Shown here: one piece after another, positions 44,901-54,925 of the stretch | Layout: every line of letters begins with the position of its first letter | Position numbering within the stretch: position 1 is the first letter of the stretch | Assembly: GCF_025370935.1 (NCBI RefSeq) | Contig: NC_133499.1 | Coordinates: 3,988,588-4,052,587, forward strand | DNA: 64,000 nucleotides | Direction of reading: 5' to 3' | DNA from: Choristoneura fumiferana | Taxonomy: Eukaryota; Arthropoda; Insecta; Lepidoptera; Tortricidae | Position numbers and translations under genes: made by a program | The notes under the pieces: generated by a model | Seen by the model: the letters and a program-made list of their open reading frames with translations, nothing else | Databases searched by the model: none | Told to the model about the DNA's origin: nothing

Positions 44901-47900
44901 TATAATACTTTTAGGGCTGTTTCACCATCCATTGATTAGCGTTAACCGACGGTTAAATGTGATGCCGTCTCCGTCTATTCGAACAAAACAAATAGAGACG
45001 GCATCACACCTAACCGCCAGTTAACACTAATCAATGGATGGTGAAACAGCCCCTTAATGTACTATTTTCACAGAAATATCAAAAAGTATAAAATAAAAAA
45101 CACAATTTAAAAAATCAAAAAACCCGACTGCCTTAAAAACTAAAAGAAAGAAAATAAGTCTAGAGACCTAGAACTCTGTCAAGAAGCTCATTTAAGGTTC
45201 AACAGTCGGGATCCATTCAATTCGTAACCAGCTCAAAAAATCTTGGTAATGGGTCCCGACTGTTGAACCTTACAGAGTTCTAGACCACTAGACTTATTTT
45301 CTTCCTTTTAGTTTTTAAGGCAGTCGGGTTTTTTGATTTTTTAAATTTAATTTCCCATAATCATTTTTTCTTTGCAGCAAAATTTATTTTCGCGTTTTCA
45401 CACGAATTTTATTTTCAAAAGCTTGTTTTTTTTCATGAAGCTTATTTTCACATTCGCGTTCTTTTTGTGCCGCTTTTTTTCCCAGTCGCGGTTTTCGCCA
45501 ATCCCAATCGGTACAGAAACAGTCTCGACGGAGCTCCGCGTGCGCCGAGCTCCTATCCTGGATGGTTTTGGCCCTTCGGGCCGTTGCAAAACTAAAGGGG
45601 CTCTAACTGTCTAACATGTGAGTAAGAGAGGGACACCAATAGTTGCCGGCCACAAATTGCAGTGAAAATATGGCCCGTCTAGGGGCCCCTTAACATAACC
45701 TAAACCTACCTAGTTATGAGCCGTTAAGCCTAATTGTGTGGTTTAGTAGTGGGGTACATAATACTCGGTGGAAAACAGGAGCTCTGTGATACCAGGGCTC
45801 CATCGACACTGTTTCTGTGTCGATTGGGATTGGGGGAAAATGCGACTGGAAAAAAATGCGACACAGAAAAAACGCGAATGTGAAAATAAGCTCTATGTAT
45901 ATACTTGTTTTCTCTGTACTGTTTACTGTATTGGTGTGCAATAAAGAGTTATTGTATTGTATTGTATTGTATAAGCTTCATTAAAAAAGCAGACTTGGAC
46001 ATTCATCTTCGTGTAAAAACACGAAAATGAATTTTGCAACAAATAAAAAATTATCATGGGAAAATAATCTAACAAGTCCAGTAACACAACACGACACTCG
46101 TACCACCACTTAACAGTGAGGGCCACCATAAGACCATTCTATAAGATCTACAACGGGGAATGCTCTGCGGTACTCTTCGACCTCATTCCAGCTGCGGGGT
46201 TCCATTACAGATCCACCCGTCGTAAGCGTTCATTTCATTTCGATTTTTTCTGCGATCTTTTTTGCCACGAACTTGCAAAATCTGGAAGTTCTGGAACGAG
46301 CTTCCCGCTGGAGTCTTCCCATCGAGTTACGACCTGGGTGCCTTTAAGAGGCGAGCAGGACCGACAACGCACTGGCATCGCGTAAAGTGCTGCGGGTGTC
46401 TATGGACAATGGTGATGACTTAACATCAGGTGACACACTAGTTCGTTTGTCTGGCCTCTCTAACATAAAAAAAGTATAGTGGTTAGTTTGTTATTACGGG
46501 CGTGAAAACAAAATTTACATTTAAATCATATTTAATAACTTAAAACCGTACCATAAAAATATCGAGCACGCCACAGTGTTGCGTAGTCCCGTTTTGTTCG
46601 GAAAAAAGGGAGGACAAAGGCTTCCGAAAGACAAATCAGTCTCAAAGCACAGACATTCATTGCCCCGTAACGTATATTTGCCATAATTAATTTCAGGTAT
46701 TGCAATATATTCACAAAATCGATCCATCCATATCCATACTAATATTATAAATGCGAAAGTGTGTGTGTTTGTTATATCGAAAATACAAACAGAAAAATAG
46801 ATGCACAGAAAAATAAGACCAGCGCTGGGAATCGAACCCAGGTCCTCGGCATTCCGTGCCGCGTGCTATCTATACCTCAGTTTGTATTTTCGATATGGGT
46901 TTTACGGGATGACCGTAAAAGTAACAAAACTTTTTGTTATGTTTGTTTGTCCGTCTTTCACGTCGAAACGGAGCGACGGATCGACGTGATTTTTGGCATA
47001 GATATAGTTTATGGGCCAGAGATTGACATAGGCTACTTTTTATCCCGGAAAAATGCACAGTTCCCGAGAGAACAGCGCGCGTTAACCGAATCCCACGCGG
47101 GCGAAGCCGCGGGCAAAAGCTAGTCGACCAACTAGCTACCTAAAACTGAGCCTATACTGACCTCCATGGCACAAGTGTTGGGGAACATCTCGTGCAGCAC
47201 GGCGCACTGCGCCGACAGCATGCTGAAGTCGTCCCTTCCAACGCTCGCCGGCCCTCCGCGCCCTCGGAACTCTCGGAGCTTGAGTGAGACCTGAAAAATG
47301 TTACTAATCAAAACCATTTCTACCCTCTCTCTACCCTCCTCTCATGCAGTGATTAAAAGAGGTAAATAAATAAATATCATGTGACAAAATCATGGGAATA
47401 AATATCAAGCTTGTACTATGGATACTAGGCAACAGATAAACATACTTATATAGATAAATACATATTGACGACCGGATGGCTAAGTTGTTAGAGAACCTGA
47501 CTACGAAGCTTGAGGTCCCGGGTTCGAATCCCGGCCGGTGCAGATATTTGTATAATACGAATGTTTGTTCTCGGGTCTTGGATGTTTAATATGTATTTGT
47601 GTATGTATTTATCTATATAAGTATGTTTATCCGTTGCCTAGTGAGTGTCCATAGTACAAGCTTTGCTTAGTTTGGGACTAGGTCAATTGGTGTCAAGTGT
47701 CCCATTATATTTATTTATTTTTTATTTATTTATTAAACATCCAAGACCCGAGAACAAACATTTGTATTATTCATACAAATATCTGCCCCGACCGGGAATC
47801 GAACCCGGGACCTCAAGCTTCGTGGTTAGGTAAGTGTAGTTAGTAAAAAAAATAAACCGGGCAAGTGCGAGTCGGACTCGCGCACCGAGGGTTCCGTGCA

Positions 47901-50900
47901 CATTTATAGGTATGTCAACGGGAGTCGTGTCTTGCAGATATCATCCAGTGTATGCAGAGGCCTACTCTAAAGCAAAATGTACGCAGTGTGGGGTCAGATT
48001 AAATTGCTTATTAATATTTACAGACAGACATAAAAAAATCAAGATTTTTCAGAACTTTCTAGTTGGTTGTGTTATAATAGCTACCTTCATACCACATTAA
48101 ATTTTCTAGGACAACTGGAAGTGCCCTATAGGTTTTCAGTGCACTGCTATTTGTATGGAAACACGTTGTTTAATGACTGTAACTTTTGATTTCGTTGACT
48201 TAGAAGTTTGATTTTTTTCAGGGCTTCAAGGGACCGCAGATTTGAGTATTCGATATCAATTTCAGCTTGATACGTCCACGCGTTCCTGAGAAAAAGGGTC
48301 TTGACAGACGGACAGACGGACAACAAAGTGATCCTATAATAAGGGTTCCGTGTTTTCCTTTCGAGGTACGGAACCCTGAAAGTGGTGAAAACGATTGTTA
48401 TTCCAAGTGTTAGACAATAAGGGCTGTATTGGCTAACGCGCTGACGTTTGCGGTCGTCTTTTCCATCTCTTTCTACCGTGACTAAAAACATGTCTATTAC
48501 TTACCGACTAGGTTTAGTAGCTGTCGGTAACATTTCACTCAAGGTATGTAAAGTCATGGTTAGTTTGTCACTGCCACTCGACGATTCCTCTGTAAAAATA
48601 AAATTCATAACATTTTCTTATTATAAATAAGTTTTTGGTAAAAAGATCATTTTTAATACAAACTTTTTTTGCTGACTGCACTTTTTGTTGACTGTACTTG
48701 TATTTATTTATTTTAGGAAAACAAACAGCTTGAAATAATACAAAGTATAAAACACATAAAAATATTACATATTATTGTATTGTCACCCAAACTACATTTG
48801 CATACCAAATTTAAAGTCGATGCCATTAATCGTTGAAGAGTTCCATCCTGTGGAGACGATCCTGGCACAGCATATATATAAGCTAAAGCAGTAGGGAAGC
48901 TACAAACAAATCGATCGAAACGAACACACACTCACACAGACGCGCGCTCTACACGGCCTCTAAGGGGGTCTCGCGGTACTGCAGTGCGCGGTGCTGTGTG
49001 TGTCCATTTCGATCGATTTGTTCGTAGCTTCCCTACTGTTTTAGCTTATATATATACTGTGATCCTGGTCAGACGGGTGTAGTTAATGTACGACTTGTTA
49101 ATGCACGCTTAAATAATGCACGGCCTGATAACCGTGCTTATGTGCACGAATTATCATGCCGTACATTATCACCCCGTACCGAACTAGCAGGGAACCAATA
49201 ATGTACGACGTGATAATCCGAAGCATTATGTCTTCCGATTATCATGCCTTACGATTTCCGTGATTGAAATAAAAAAAATACCTAACACGCACGCTCTCGC
49301 CCTTCAACCTAACCCGGCCGGGTCGGATCTGCTCCAACTATATCGCGGCGAAAAATGTCTATTCATTCGAATCGATTGGATTCAGATTATCACGTCGTAC
49401 ATTATCACTACGTACATTACAGCACGCGCAATATTTTGTACGCCCTGATAATGCGCGACCATGATAATGTACGGCATGATAATCGGAAGTAATAATGCTT
49501 TGGATTATCACGTCGTACATTATTGCGCATACATTCCCAGTTGTACATTATTGTTTCCCGGTCAAACTACCAGGATGTCACTACCAGACTGTGGCATAGC
49601 ATGCTCTCCATACTTATACGAAATCCTCGCTCAGCATAGCTCTAGTGGAAACAGTTGAATGGAGTGAGGATAGGTAAATTAAACACATTATTGGCAATGC
49701 AACCTCGCACATCTCTGGTTGAAACGCAGCCTTAGGGATGTGGTTCTAGAACATTCAAGGTACATACCGTGGCTGGAAGGTGGGTCGCTCTCTTCAGCAG
49801 TAAGCAGAGCCTCCAGGTCAACGACCCAGGAGCACACCCGCTCCACGTCAATATGCGCAAACTGGGGTACATAGGCTGCCATCATCTCGATGAAACCTGT
49901 GGATAGGTCAGTTACAGTGATAGCCTAAGATGCTGGTTATGAACCTGAGCGTACATCCTACATAGTAGTAATAAACAAGAATTCATCAGACACACTGGGT
50001 GGGGGACATAAATTTTAGGCATTTATGTTTATGGGCGGTGGTGATCTCTTACCATCAGGAGACCCACTTGCTTGTTTGCTATCCACTTGAATAAAAAAAA
50101 AAAAACTGACCATAACAATTTCATTTTTAATCAACAAGCTGAGTGAGCACCCATCAGGCTGACATGATCACCTGGAGGGTTCAAATTTGATTGCTGACTG
50201 TACTTTTTGTTAACTGTACATTTTGTGGACTGTACTTCCATTGTCACCCAAACCACATTTGCATAACAAATTTTAAGTCGATGCTATTAACCGTTGAAGG
50301 GTTCTGTCCTGCGGAGACGATCTTAGCTGGACTACCAAGATGTTACTATTAGATTATTATATTGTCACGCGATTTAGATAAGTATTCCAACATTCAAGTA
50401 AATTTGACTACTGGAAGTTGGTCAAATTTAACTTGCAAGATTTGATTACAGACAGAGACAGATAAAGAGACAGGAGAAACTAAATAAAATTAAGCGTGTT
50501 CTGCGCATCATCTGACTGACATTGAATCGCGCGAGCAAACCAATCCCTGCTTTCTTTCTGAATTTTAACCAATCAACAAACAGTCTATTTCCTCGAAAAT
50601 GATTCGTATTTGAATCATAACTTGTTTTGGTTTAAAGTATGGCCACTTTTTGTGTGGAATTTGTTTTCAGTAACACTTCTCGGCTTATTATTCATGCATG
50701 ATATAAATCATAGTTTTTAAGGTCTAAATAAAAAAAAACTACAATTTCCAGGAGTAAATTAAGAAAAACAATCACCCAAGTGCAAGTCAAATTCATACAC
50801 CAAAATTACCAAATTGGTAGGTATCTATGAATATTGTGTGTTAGCAGAGCAAAATGTATGCATGGGGACATTTAAAATTGTATGCAAAGAAAGGCTGGCC

Positions 50901-52642
50901 AATAATTGGTGGGCAGATAAATATGCCTTGGCAGGCCATTCGGTGGCCCACAAACCTGGGGTAAGCCAGGCTTGGAAAAGAATTTTACATTGTTTTTTTT
51001 TTTCAAAAATACAAACTGAAATATAGATGCACAGAAAAACCAGAAAAATAAGAAAGAGAGCTGAGAATCGAACCCAGGTCCTCGGCATTCCGTGCCGCGT
51101 GCTATACCGCTACACCACCGCTGAACAACGGTACAGCCACGAATTTCTCATATGCACCCTATATTTCAGCCTGTTTGTTTCTTATTTAGTCACTTAAGCA
51201 GCGACACTAGCGACATCTAAGCTGTAGCCCTCATCGAGAAACTTTCAGCACTCCATTGGAATTAGACGTGTGCGCCGCGCCGACCCGCCGCCGCCGCCGC
51301 CATTTTTTCGACGCCGATCTGCATATCGGCGTAAAATCGGCGCGAGTTCTAAATGTATTCTATACTGAATTTCTGACTTTCGAAGGATTCTATATTTGAA
51401 TACAATGAATCATTGATTACATCATCATCATCATCTCATTCATAGGACGTCCATTCCACTGTTGGATATAGGTCTCCCCCATAGAACTCCAGTTGCTTCG
51501 GTTGGCAGCGGCTTGCATCCACCTTGAACCCGCGGCTTTAAGCAGGTCATCCGTCCATCTCATTGGTGGACGTCCTACGCTGCGCTTGCTCCGGTCTCCA
51601 CTCGAGAACCTTTCGGCCCCAACGACCATCTGTTCTCCATGCTATATGGCCTGCCCATTGCCACTTCAACAAGCTAATTCACTTGGCTATGTCAGTGACC
51701 CTTGTTCTTCTACGTATCTCCTCATTTCGGATTAGATTCCGTAGAGAAACTCCAAGCATAGCTTTCTTCATAGCTCGCTGAGCAACTCTGAGCCTATTTA
51801 TAATGCCTATAGTGAAGCACCACGTCTCGGATCCATATGTGTTAAAGACTTTCATCTTAAGGCACTGATCAAATAAAGATTGGTTTTTGGAATCTTTTTG
51901 TATTTTTTATTTCAATTCCAAATTTTTGTTACTTTTACGGCCATCCCGTAAAACCCATATCTAAAAGTAACCAAAATTTGGAATTGAAATAAAAAATACA
52001 AAAAGATTCCAAAAACCAATCTTAATTTATTTATTTTTTCCTTTTTTAGAGGTTTGAGTGCACCTGTGTGACTATGCCAGCCTCATTGGAAGATAATGTT
52101 GCCATATAGGTAGATGTGGGCAAGCTTTTAATTTGAATTTAAACTAAAACACATAGAAAATAACAGAAAAATATAGCCAGGTCTGGCAACCAAACTAACA
52201 AAAAAATATTTAAAATGGATCAAAGTGAAATTCAATTAGATTCTTATTTGATTGGAATCTTAACCAATTATATAATATCTAATGTTAGTAGATATTGAAT
52301 AGTTTTAGATTTTATTTTAACTTTAAATAACGGAATATTAAAAGGACGCAAAGTTTGACACTAAATGCAAATTAATTGAATATCTCGCTGCGCTCCATTT
52401 TCATACAATTGTAACAGAGTTATCTTATTGATATTAGTTATTTTATATAAAATAATAGTGTAAATTAAGTGTTTACCTTCAACGTCGAAGCAAGGGTCTT
52501 GGGAGGACTCTTCTACGAAAGAAATCACGTAGGAAAGAACTATATCGTCGATCACGTCTAAATCCGCGGAGGGCACGTTTTTTGTAATAAATTGAAACAA
52601 ACTCTCTTTAACAGCCGATTCCTGCAAAGCGGTGGTGCTCAT
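41862..52642 (-). CDS. CUEDC2: CUE domain-containing protein 2-like (CUEDC2), 3' end missing
   Basis: A ubiquitin-binding regulator homologous to CUEDC2. Exons on the minus strand are 52477-52642, 49768-49896, 48505-48589, 47162-47290, 44377-44549 and 41862-41991. The N-terminus has FVEESSQDPCFDVE joined to GFIEMMAAYVPQFAHI, the same order as the conserved N-terminal region of CUEDC2. An acidic/Ser linker follows, then a CUE domain split over exons 4 and 5 (VLHEMFPNTCAME then IKHCVSIACGDVERAAATLL, with MFP and the C-terminal LL). The C-terminal conserved block is HKPLAPKMEPKKMVRYRDNK and KGERYTE. All phases agree except at exon 4, which needs one extra base. About 271 codons are present; the family is near 290, so roughly 20 residues in a last exon are missing. 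Possible pseudogenisation cannot be excluded. Confidence 0.85.
42105..42450. repeat. Degenerate array of about 17-bp units (GTCATTTTCTAATTT)
   Basis: Three alternating units, CGTCACTTTTCAAAC, GGTCATTTTCTAATTT and CGTCATATTCCAAATT, repeat with drift in a higher-order period of about 50 bp. It is in the intron between exons 5 and 6 of the CUEDC2-like gene. Confidence 0.75.
42678..43073 (-). other. Unassigned 131-codon open frame in intron
   Basis: MLSLVPLCVKIEFFGNSLLK to IEQAFSQNIL. No domain was recognised. Longer than expected by chance in AT-rich DNA, so it may be an element remnant. An inverted pair around 42790-42810 (GACTCGCAAGCTCGTC) lies inside. Confidence 0.25.
43180..43706 (-). mobile_element. 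SINE S1 piece interrupted by repeat W
   Basis: The SINE tail (ATATCACGGAACAATTCACA) stops at 43210 and continues at 43636 (TTGACCTAGTCCC), so W inserted between. The head beyond 43660 has diverged. Confidence 0.75.
43211..43635. mobile_element. DNA element W, copy 1 (425 bp)
   Basis: Ends ATGAGGGCTATCG and CGATAGCCCTCAT are inverted. The interior holds CGTACCATATAAATATCGAG and CCCCGTTTTGTTCGG. The interrupted SINE shows an AT on both sides. Copies at 57512-57952 and 62744-63168; part at 46483-46720. Confidence 0.9.
43707..44495 (-). repeat. 128-bp tandem array made from exon 5 and its donor
   Basis: Six units start (word GCGGTTCTTG) at 43731, 43859, 43987, 44132, 44260 and 44388; the spacing is 128 bp except one of 145. 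Each unit is the last 119 nt of exon 5 plus the first 9 nt of the intron, so the donor AGCGAG|GTATGA is repeated. Very GC-rich. One unit lacks ATCATA before the donor and has a 17-bp irregularity. Confidence 0.95.
44377..44549 (-). CDS. CUEDC2-like gene, exon 5
   Basis: Acceptor CTGTTACAG, donor GTATGA, phase 0 to 2. Encodes IKHCVSIACGDVERAAATLL, an Ala/Pro/His-rich GC-rich stretch and DDSELKNRIIAR. Its last 119 nt are the first unit of the tandem array. Confidence 0.87.
44581..44812 (+). repeat. Dispersed repeat X, copy 2
   Basis: ACCCGACTGCCCGAAGGAGG, a (GTAT)n run, then GGTCCTCGCTGCAGCC and ATTTCAATATGGCGTCTGC. Opposite orientation to 1-215. Confidence 0.85.
44914..45055. mobile_element. 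Palindromic MITE, GGGCTGTTTCACCATCC family, copy 2
   Basis: Same arms and inner GATGCCGTCTC palindrome as 21934-22084. Confidence 0.9.
45112..45345. mobile_element. Palindromic MITE Y, copy 2
   Basis: Terminal AAAACCCGACTGCCTTAA on both sides; inner arms with AACAGTCGGGA. Confidence 0.9.
45352..46062. mobile_element. Foldback element, about 190-bp arms
   Basis: The left arm (from 45352) and the right arm (to 46062) are inverted: TTTTCGCGTTTTCACACGAA against TTCGTGTAAAAACACGAAAA, and GAAGCTTATTTTCACATTCG against CGAATGTGAAAATAAGCTC. An insert at about 45895-45972 ends in (TATTG)n and splits the right arm. Confidence 0.75.
46130..46475 (+). mobile_element. Non-LTR element 3' end (5'-truncated)
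   Basis: In a mixed frame the end of an ORF2 can be read: FWNELPAGVFPSSYDLGAFK followed by RRAG. Then a 3' UTR block GTGTCTATGGACAATGGTGA, CATCAGGTGACACACTAGTT and poly-A. This is a common lepidopteran LINE end. Confidence 0.85.
46483..46720. mobile_element. DNA element W, truncated copy
   Basis: Starts inside W at TTGTTATTACGGGCGTGAAA and ends at ATTCACAAAAT, so both terminal repeats are missing. Confidence 0.85.
46735..47125 (+). repeat. Helitron-like element split by SINE S2 piece
   Basis: ACTAATATTATAAATGCGAA at the left, a SINE S2 piece at 46775-46930, then TTTCACGTCGAAACGGAGCG and an end with GAAGCCGCGGGCAAAAGCTA. The end is about 35 bp from exon 4. Confidence 0.6.
47162..47290 (-). 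CDS. CUEDC2-like gene, exon 4 (apparent 1-nt frameshift)
   Basis: Acceptor TTTTTCAG, donor GTCAGT. Entering in phase 2, the first part reads as a Ser/Glu-rich linker (SHSSSESSEGAEGRRALEG); the second part reads in another frame as MLSAQCAVLHEMFPNTCAME. The exon is 129 nt where 130 would join both. The switch maps to GGAAGGGACGAC near 47230-47240, so one missing G in a G-run explains it. Confidence 0.8.
47345..47830 (+). mobile_element. SINE S1 cluster (one full copy between two inverted pieces)
   Basis: A plus-strand S1 (47466-47735: GGATGGCTAAGTTGTTAGAG, B-box GGGTTCGAATCCC, tail to ATTTATTTAT) is bounded by reverse S1 pieces at 47347-47465 and 47736-47830. Nested insertions or rearrangement. 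Confidence 0.8.
47855..48378. mobile_element. Repeat V, copy 1
   Basis: Begins CCGGGCAAGTGCGAGTCGGA, CTCGCGCACCGAGGGTTCCG and ends AGGGTTCCG plus GGTACGGAACCCT; part-inverted ends. Copy 2 at 54005-54452, 5' piece at 50770-50870. Inner block GGGTCTTGACAGACGGACAG. Confidence 0.85.
48505..48589 (-). CDS. CUEDC2-like gene, exon 3
   Basis: Acceptor TTTTTACAG, donor GTAAGT, phase 1 to 2. Encodes EESSSGSDKLTMTLHTLSEM and LPTATKPSR. Linker; identified by splice signals and phase. Confidence 0.82.
48866..49060. mobile_element. hAT-like palindromic MITE with 8-bp target duplication
   Basis: Inverted arms of about 53 bp: CACAGCATATATATAAGC and its counterpart, continuing with GTAGGGAAGCTAC and AATCGATCGAAA. 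GATCCTGG flanks both sides (48858-48865 and 49061-49068). The 8-bp duplication is typical of hAT; a 9-bp reading with one mismatch is possible. Confidence 0.85.
49075..49559. mobile_element. TIR element with iterated ATAATGTACGRC motif
   Basis: Flanked by GGTCAGAC (49067-49074) and GGTCAAAC (49560-49567), an 8-bp duplication with one change. The ends GGGTGTAGTTAATGTACGAC and, inverted, GGGAAACAATAATGTAC are alike. Inside are about ten copies of ATAATGTACGRCRTGATAAT or parts of it, in both orientations. No open frame. Confidence 0.8.
49768..49896 (-). CDS. CUEDC2-like gene, exon 2
   Basis: Acceptor TATCCACAG, donor GTATGT, phase 1 to 1. Encodes GFIEMMAAYVPQFAHIDVER and an acidic EALLTAEESDPPSSH tail. 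Confidence 0.9.
50027..50105 (+). mobile_element. Poly-A retroposon B, 3' piece
   Basis: Only the tail block GGTGGTGATCTCTTACCATC and poly-A. Strongly 5'-truncated. Confidence 0.85.
50190..50490 (+). repeat. Repeat A, copy 3
   Basis: TGACTGTACTTTTTGTTAAC, CCTGCGGAGACGATC, then GATTTGATTACAGACAGAGA. Longer to the right than copy 1. Confidence 0.8.
51000..51180 (-). mobile_element. tRNA-derived SINE S2, copy 3
   Basis: Minus-strand head with GGTGTAGCGGTATAGCACG and GGGTTCGATTCTCAG. Confidence 0.8.
51417..51870 (-). mobile_element. RTE-type LINE, 3' end
   Basis: Minus-strand words: AQRAMKKAMLGVSLRN, RTRVTDIAK, LKWQWAGHIAWRTDGRW, RPPMRWTDDLLKAAGSRWMQ and a terminal (ATG)n-encoded Met run. This is the C-terminus of an RTE ORF2 with a (CAT)n tail at 51420. 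Distinct from the 20282 copy. Confidence 0.88.
51878..52025. mobile_element. Palindrome of SINE S2 tails
   Basis: GATTGGTTTTTGGAATCTTT at 51878 is inverted at 52000-52022, with TTACTTTTACGG in the middle. Two S2 tails joined head to head. Confidence 0.8.
52477..52642 (-). CDS. CUEDC2-like gene, exon 1
   Basis: Start at the ATG of MSTTALQESAVKESLFQFIT; a GTG two codons upstream is not a likely start. Encodes DLDVIDDIVLSYVISFVEES. Donor GTAAAC, phase 1. Confidence 0.88.
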
Positions 52643-53260
52643 TTTCACTTAAAACTATATATTTTTCAAGAACGCAAGTTCCAAATTTATTCGTAACACT
52701 TGTTATGCCTCGCTAAACAGGTAAAAGGGAGGACGTTTGAGAGCAATGGACGGCTCCCGTAAATCTTTTCTCTTAAAGTTACTACGCTTGTGCGATAATA
52801 TTAAATTTCGGTTAAATACTGGACTGTTCTAAAGAAATTCTGGAACTTCGGGGACAGAAAATCAATACAACACAATGCGATGTTTTTTCTTCTGTCACAA
52901 AATTGTTTATGTTGATTAGGCACACACAAGCTAGCATACAGCCACTGCTAAGTGTCAGATTTTAAGGGCGCTATACACGATACGACAGGATGGAAAACTT
53001 TGATGAATTGGGTTGTGTTTATGTTACTTTGCAAGACTACTCTCAAGCGATTGCGATTGAGAAACAAATTATAAATTTATTATTCATAGTGAAGAACAAA
53101 ACTTAAGCTTGTAATTAAAATTCTAGTCCAAAATCATGTCTAAACTTTTCTAATCTAAACAGTCTGGTAAAAGGGAATATTACTGCAATTTTCTGCCGTC
53201 AGAGTACAGCACTAGCACAAAACCGTAAACAGTTTTTCGAGTATCTTAAAATGCCATCCA
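52643..53260. promoter_or_regulatory. Upstream region of the CUEDC2-like gene
   Basis: The promoter and 5' UTR of the gene must lie here. No specific elements are assigned. Confidence 0.4.
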
Positions 53261-53404
53261 TACTTTAATATTATAAATGCGAAAGTAACTCTGTCTGTCT
53301 GTCTGTTACGCTTTCACGCCTAAACCGCTGAACCGATTTTGATGAAATTTGGTACAGAGATAGAATAGACCCTGGGAAAGAACACAGGCTATTTTTTAAC
53401 GCGA

Positions 53405-53998
53405 AAAAGAGGCTTTCAGGGGTTGCAATAGGGGATGAAAGTTTATATGGTGGAAGTTCGTAGCTATCGAAGATAAAACCATGAAACTTGGCATTTAGGC
53501 ACTTAATAAGAAATAATTCTATATTTGTTTGAGCTTTTTTAAAAAATCGACCTGTGAGGGGATGAAATAGGGGATGCAAGTTTATACGCAAGGTCGTCAT
53601 TATTGAAGATAAATCGATGAATCTTTATTAAACTTGCCATTTCGGCACGTGAAAAGAGATAAATAGATATTTGTTCGCACGTTTTTTAAAATTCTTCCTG
53701 TGAGGGGGTGAAATAGGGGATGAAAGTTTATATGGAAGATCGTCATTGTCGAAGATAAATCGATGGTTCTTTATGAAACTTGGTATTTGGGCACGTGATA
53801 AGAGATAAATACATATTTGTTCGCGCGTTTTTAAAAATTCTTCCTGTGAGGGGTGAAATTGGGGATGAAACTTTAGATGGAAGATCGTCATTGTCGAAGA
53901 TAGATCGATGGTTCTTTTTGAAACTTGGCATTGGGCTACTTATAAGAAATAAATAGATATTTGTTTAAGCGTTTTTTAAAATGTTACTTGCGAGGGGA
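53405..53998 (+). repeat. About 146-bp tandem repeat, four units
   Basis: GAGGGG-TGAAAT-GGGGATG anchors at 53556, 53702 and 53847, with a partial earlier unit. Unit words: GTCGAAGATAAATCGATGGT, AAACTTGGCATT and GAGATAAATAGATATTTGTT. Confidence 0.85.
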
Positions 53999-54004
53999 TG
54001 GTGC

Positions 54005-54452
54005 AGTGTTAGCAGAGCCTTCTAAGCTCATAAGCAAAATGTACGCAATGTGGGGTCATTTTAGATGGCTTATTCACATAGACAGTCAGACATGAAAAAT
54101 TATGATTTTCAGATTTTTTTTTATTTATTGTGCTATAAGAGCTACCTTTATGCAAAATTCCAAGTTTCTAGGACAGCCGGAAGTACCTACCCTATAACTT
54201 TTTCTGTTGAGGCAATTTGTATGGAAACACCTTTTTAATGACTGTAGCTTTTGATTGCCTTGACTTAGAGGTGTGATTTTTTCACAGCTTTCGGGACTAT
54301 TGACCTGAGTTTAGGGTTTTAATTTCAACTCGATATATACCTTACTCCGCGCGTTTACGAGATAAAGGGTCTTGACAGACAGACGGACGGACGGACAGCA
54401 AAGTAATCCTACAAGGGTTCCATTTTTTCCTTTTAAGGTACGGAACCCTAAA
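54005..54452. mobile_element. Repeat V, copy 2
   Basis: GTGTTAGCAGAG through GGGTCTTGACAGACAGACGG to AAGGTACGGAACCCT. Confidence 0.85.
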
Positions 54453-54925
54453 AAACATTTGATCTGGCGCTTTTCAAATTTCGACCTATTTACTTGAAAA
54501 TATGGGGATGAAAGTTCTTAAGGAATTCCAAAAAAGTTACTACGTATAAGTATATTTATCGGAAAAATGTGTAGCTATGCTTAGTAAAAATGCCTCGACT
54601 TACAATAAAGGACGTAAGGTGTCAATAGTTCACTATGAAGAATTAGTCCTTTTGTGTTGGCAGGGTAGAATACACGTCGTATTGCTACAATATGGCTACC
54701 CGCAAAATATTTATGTTTTACCAAAGAACATCGGATGGATGGATGTATGGAAGAACAAAAAAAAAATAGTTTACATTTGTAGCAATGTACTAAAATAGGT
54801 TATTTTTGGTAAACCGTAGAAGTTTCTATGTACTATTATTGGCAGAATAGGTATCCTATATAAATTAAATACTTCCCAAAATTACTATTTCAAGCGGACG
54901 AAGTCGCGGGCAGAAGCTAGTAATA

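Larger units (their letters stand above)
48610..49600 (+). repeat. Repeat A, copy 2, split by two nested elements
   Basis: The left part ends at GATCCTGG (48858-48865); the sequence resumes at 49561 with TCAAACTACCAGGATGTCAC, matching the uninterrupted copy at 60895. The material between is two separate transposons. Confidence 0.85.
53262..54925 (+). repeat. Helitron-like element with inner array
   Basis: Starts TTTAATATTATAAATGCGAA, with CTAAACCGCTGAACCGATTT and CAGGCTATTTTTTAACGCG; ends AAGTCGCGGGCAGAAGCTAG. It holds the tandem array (53405-53998) and a V element (54005-54452). Confidence 0.55.
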
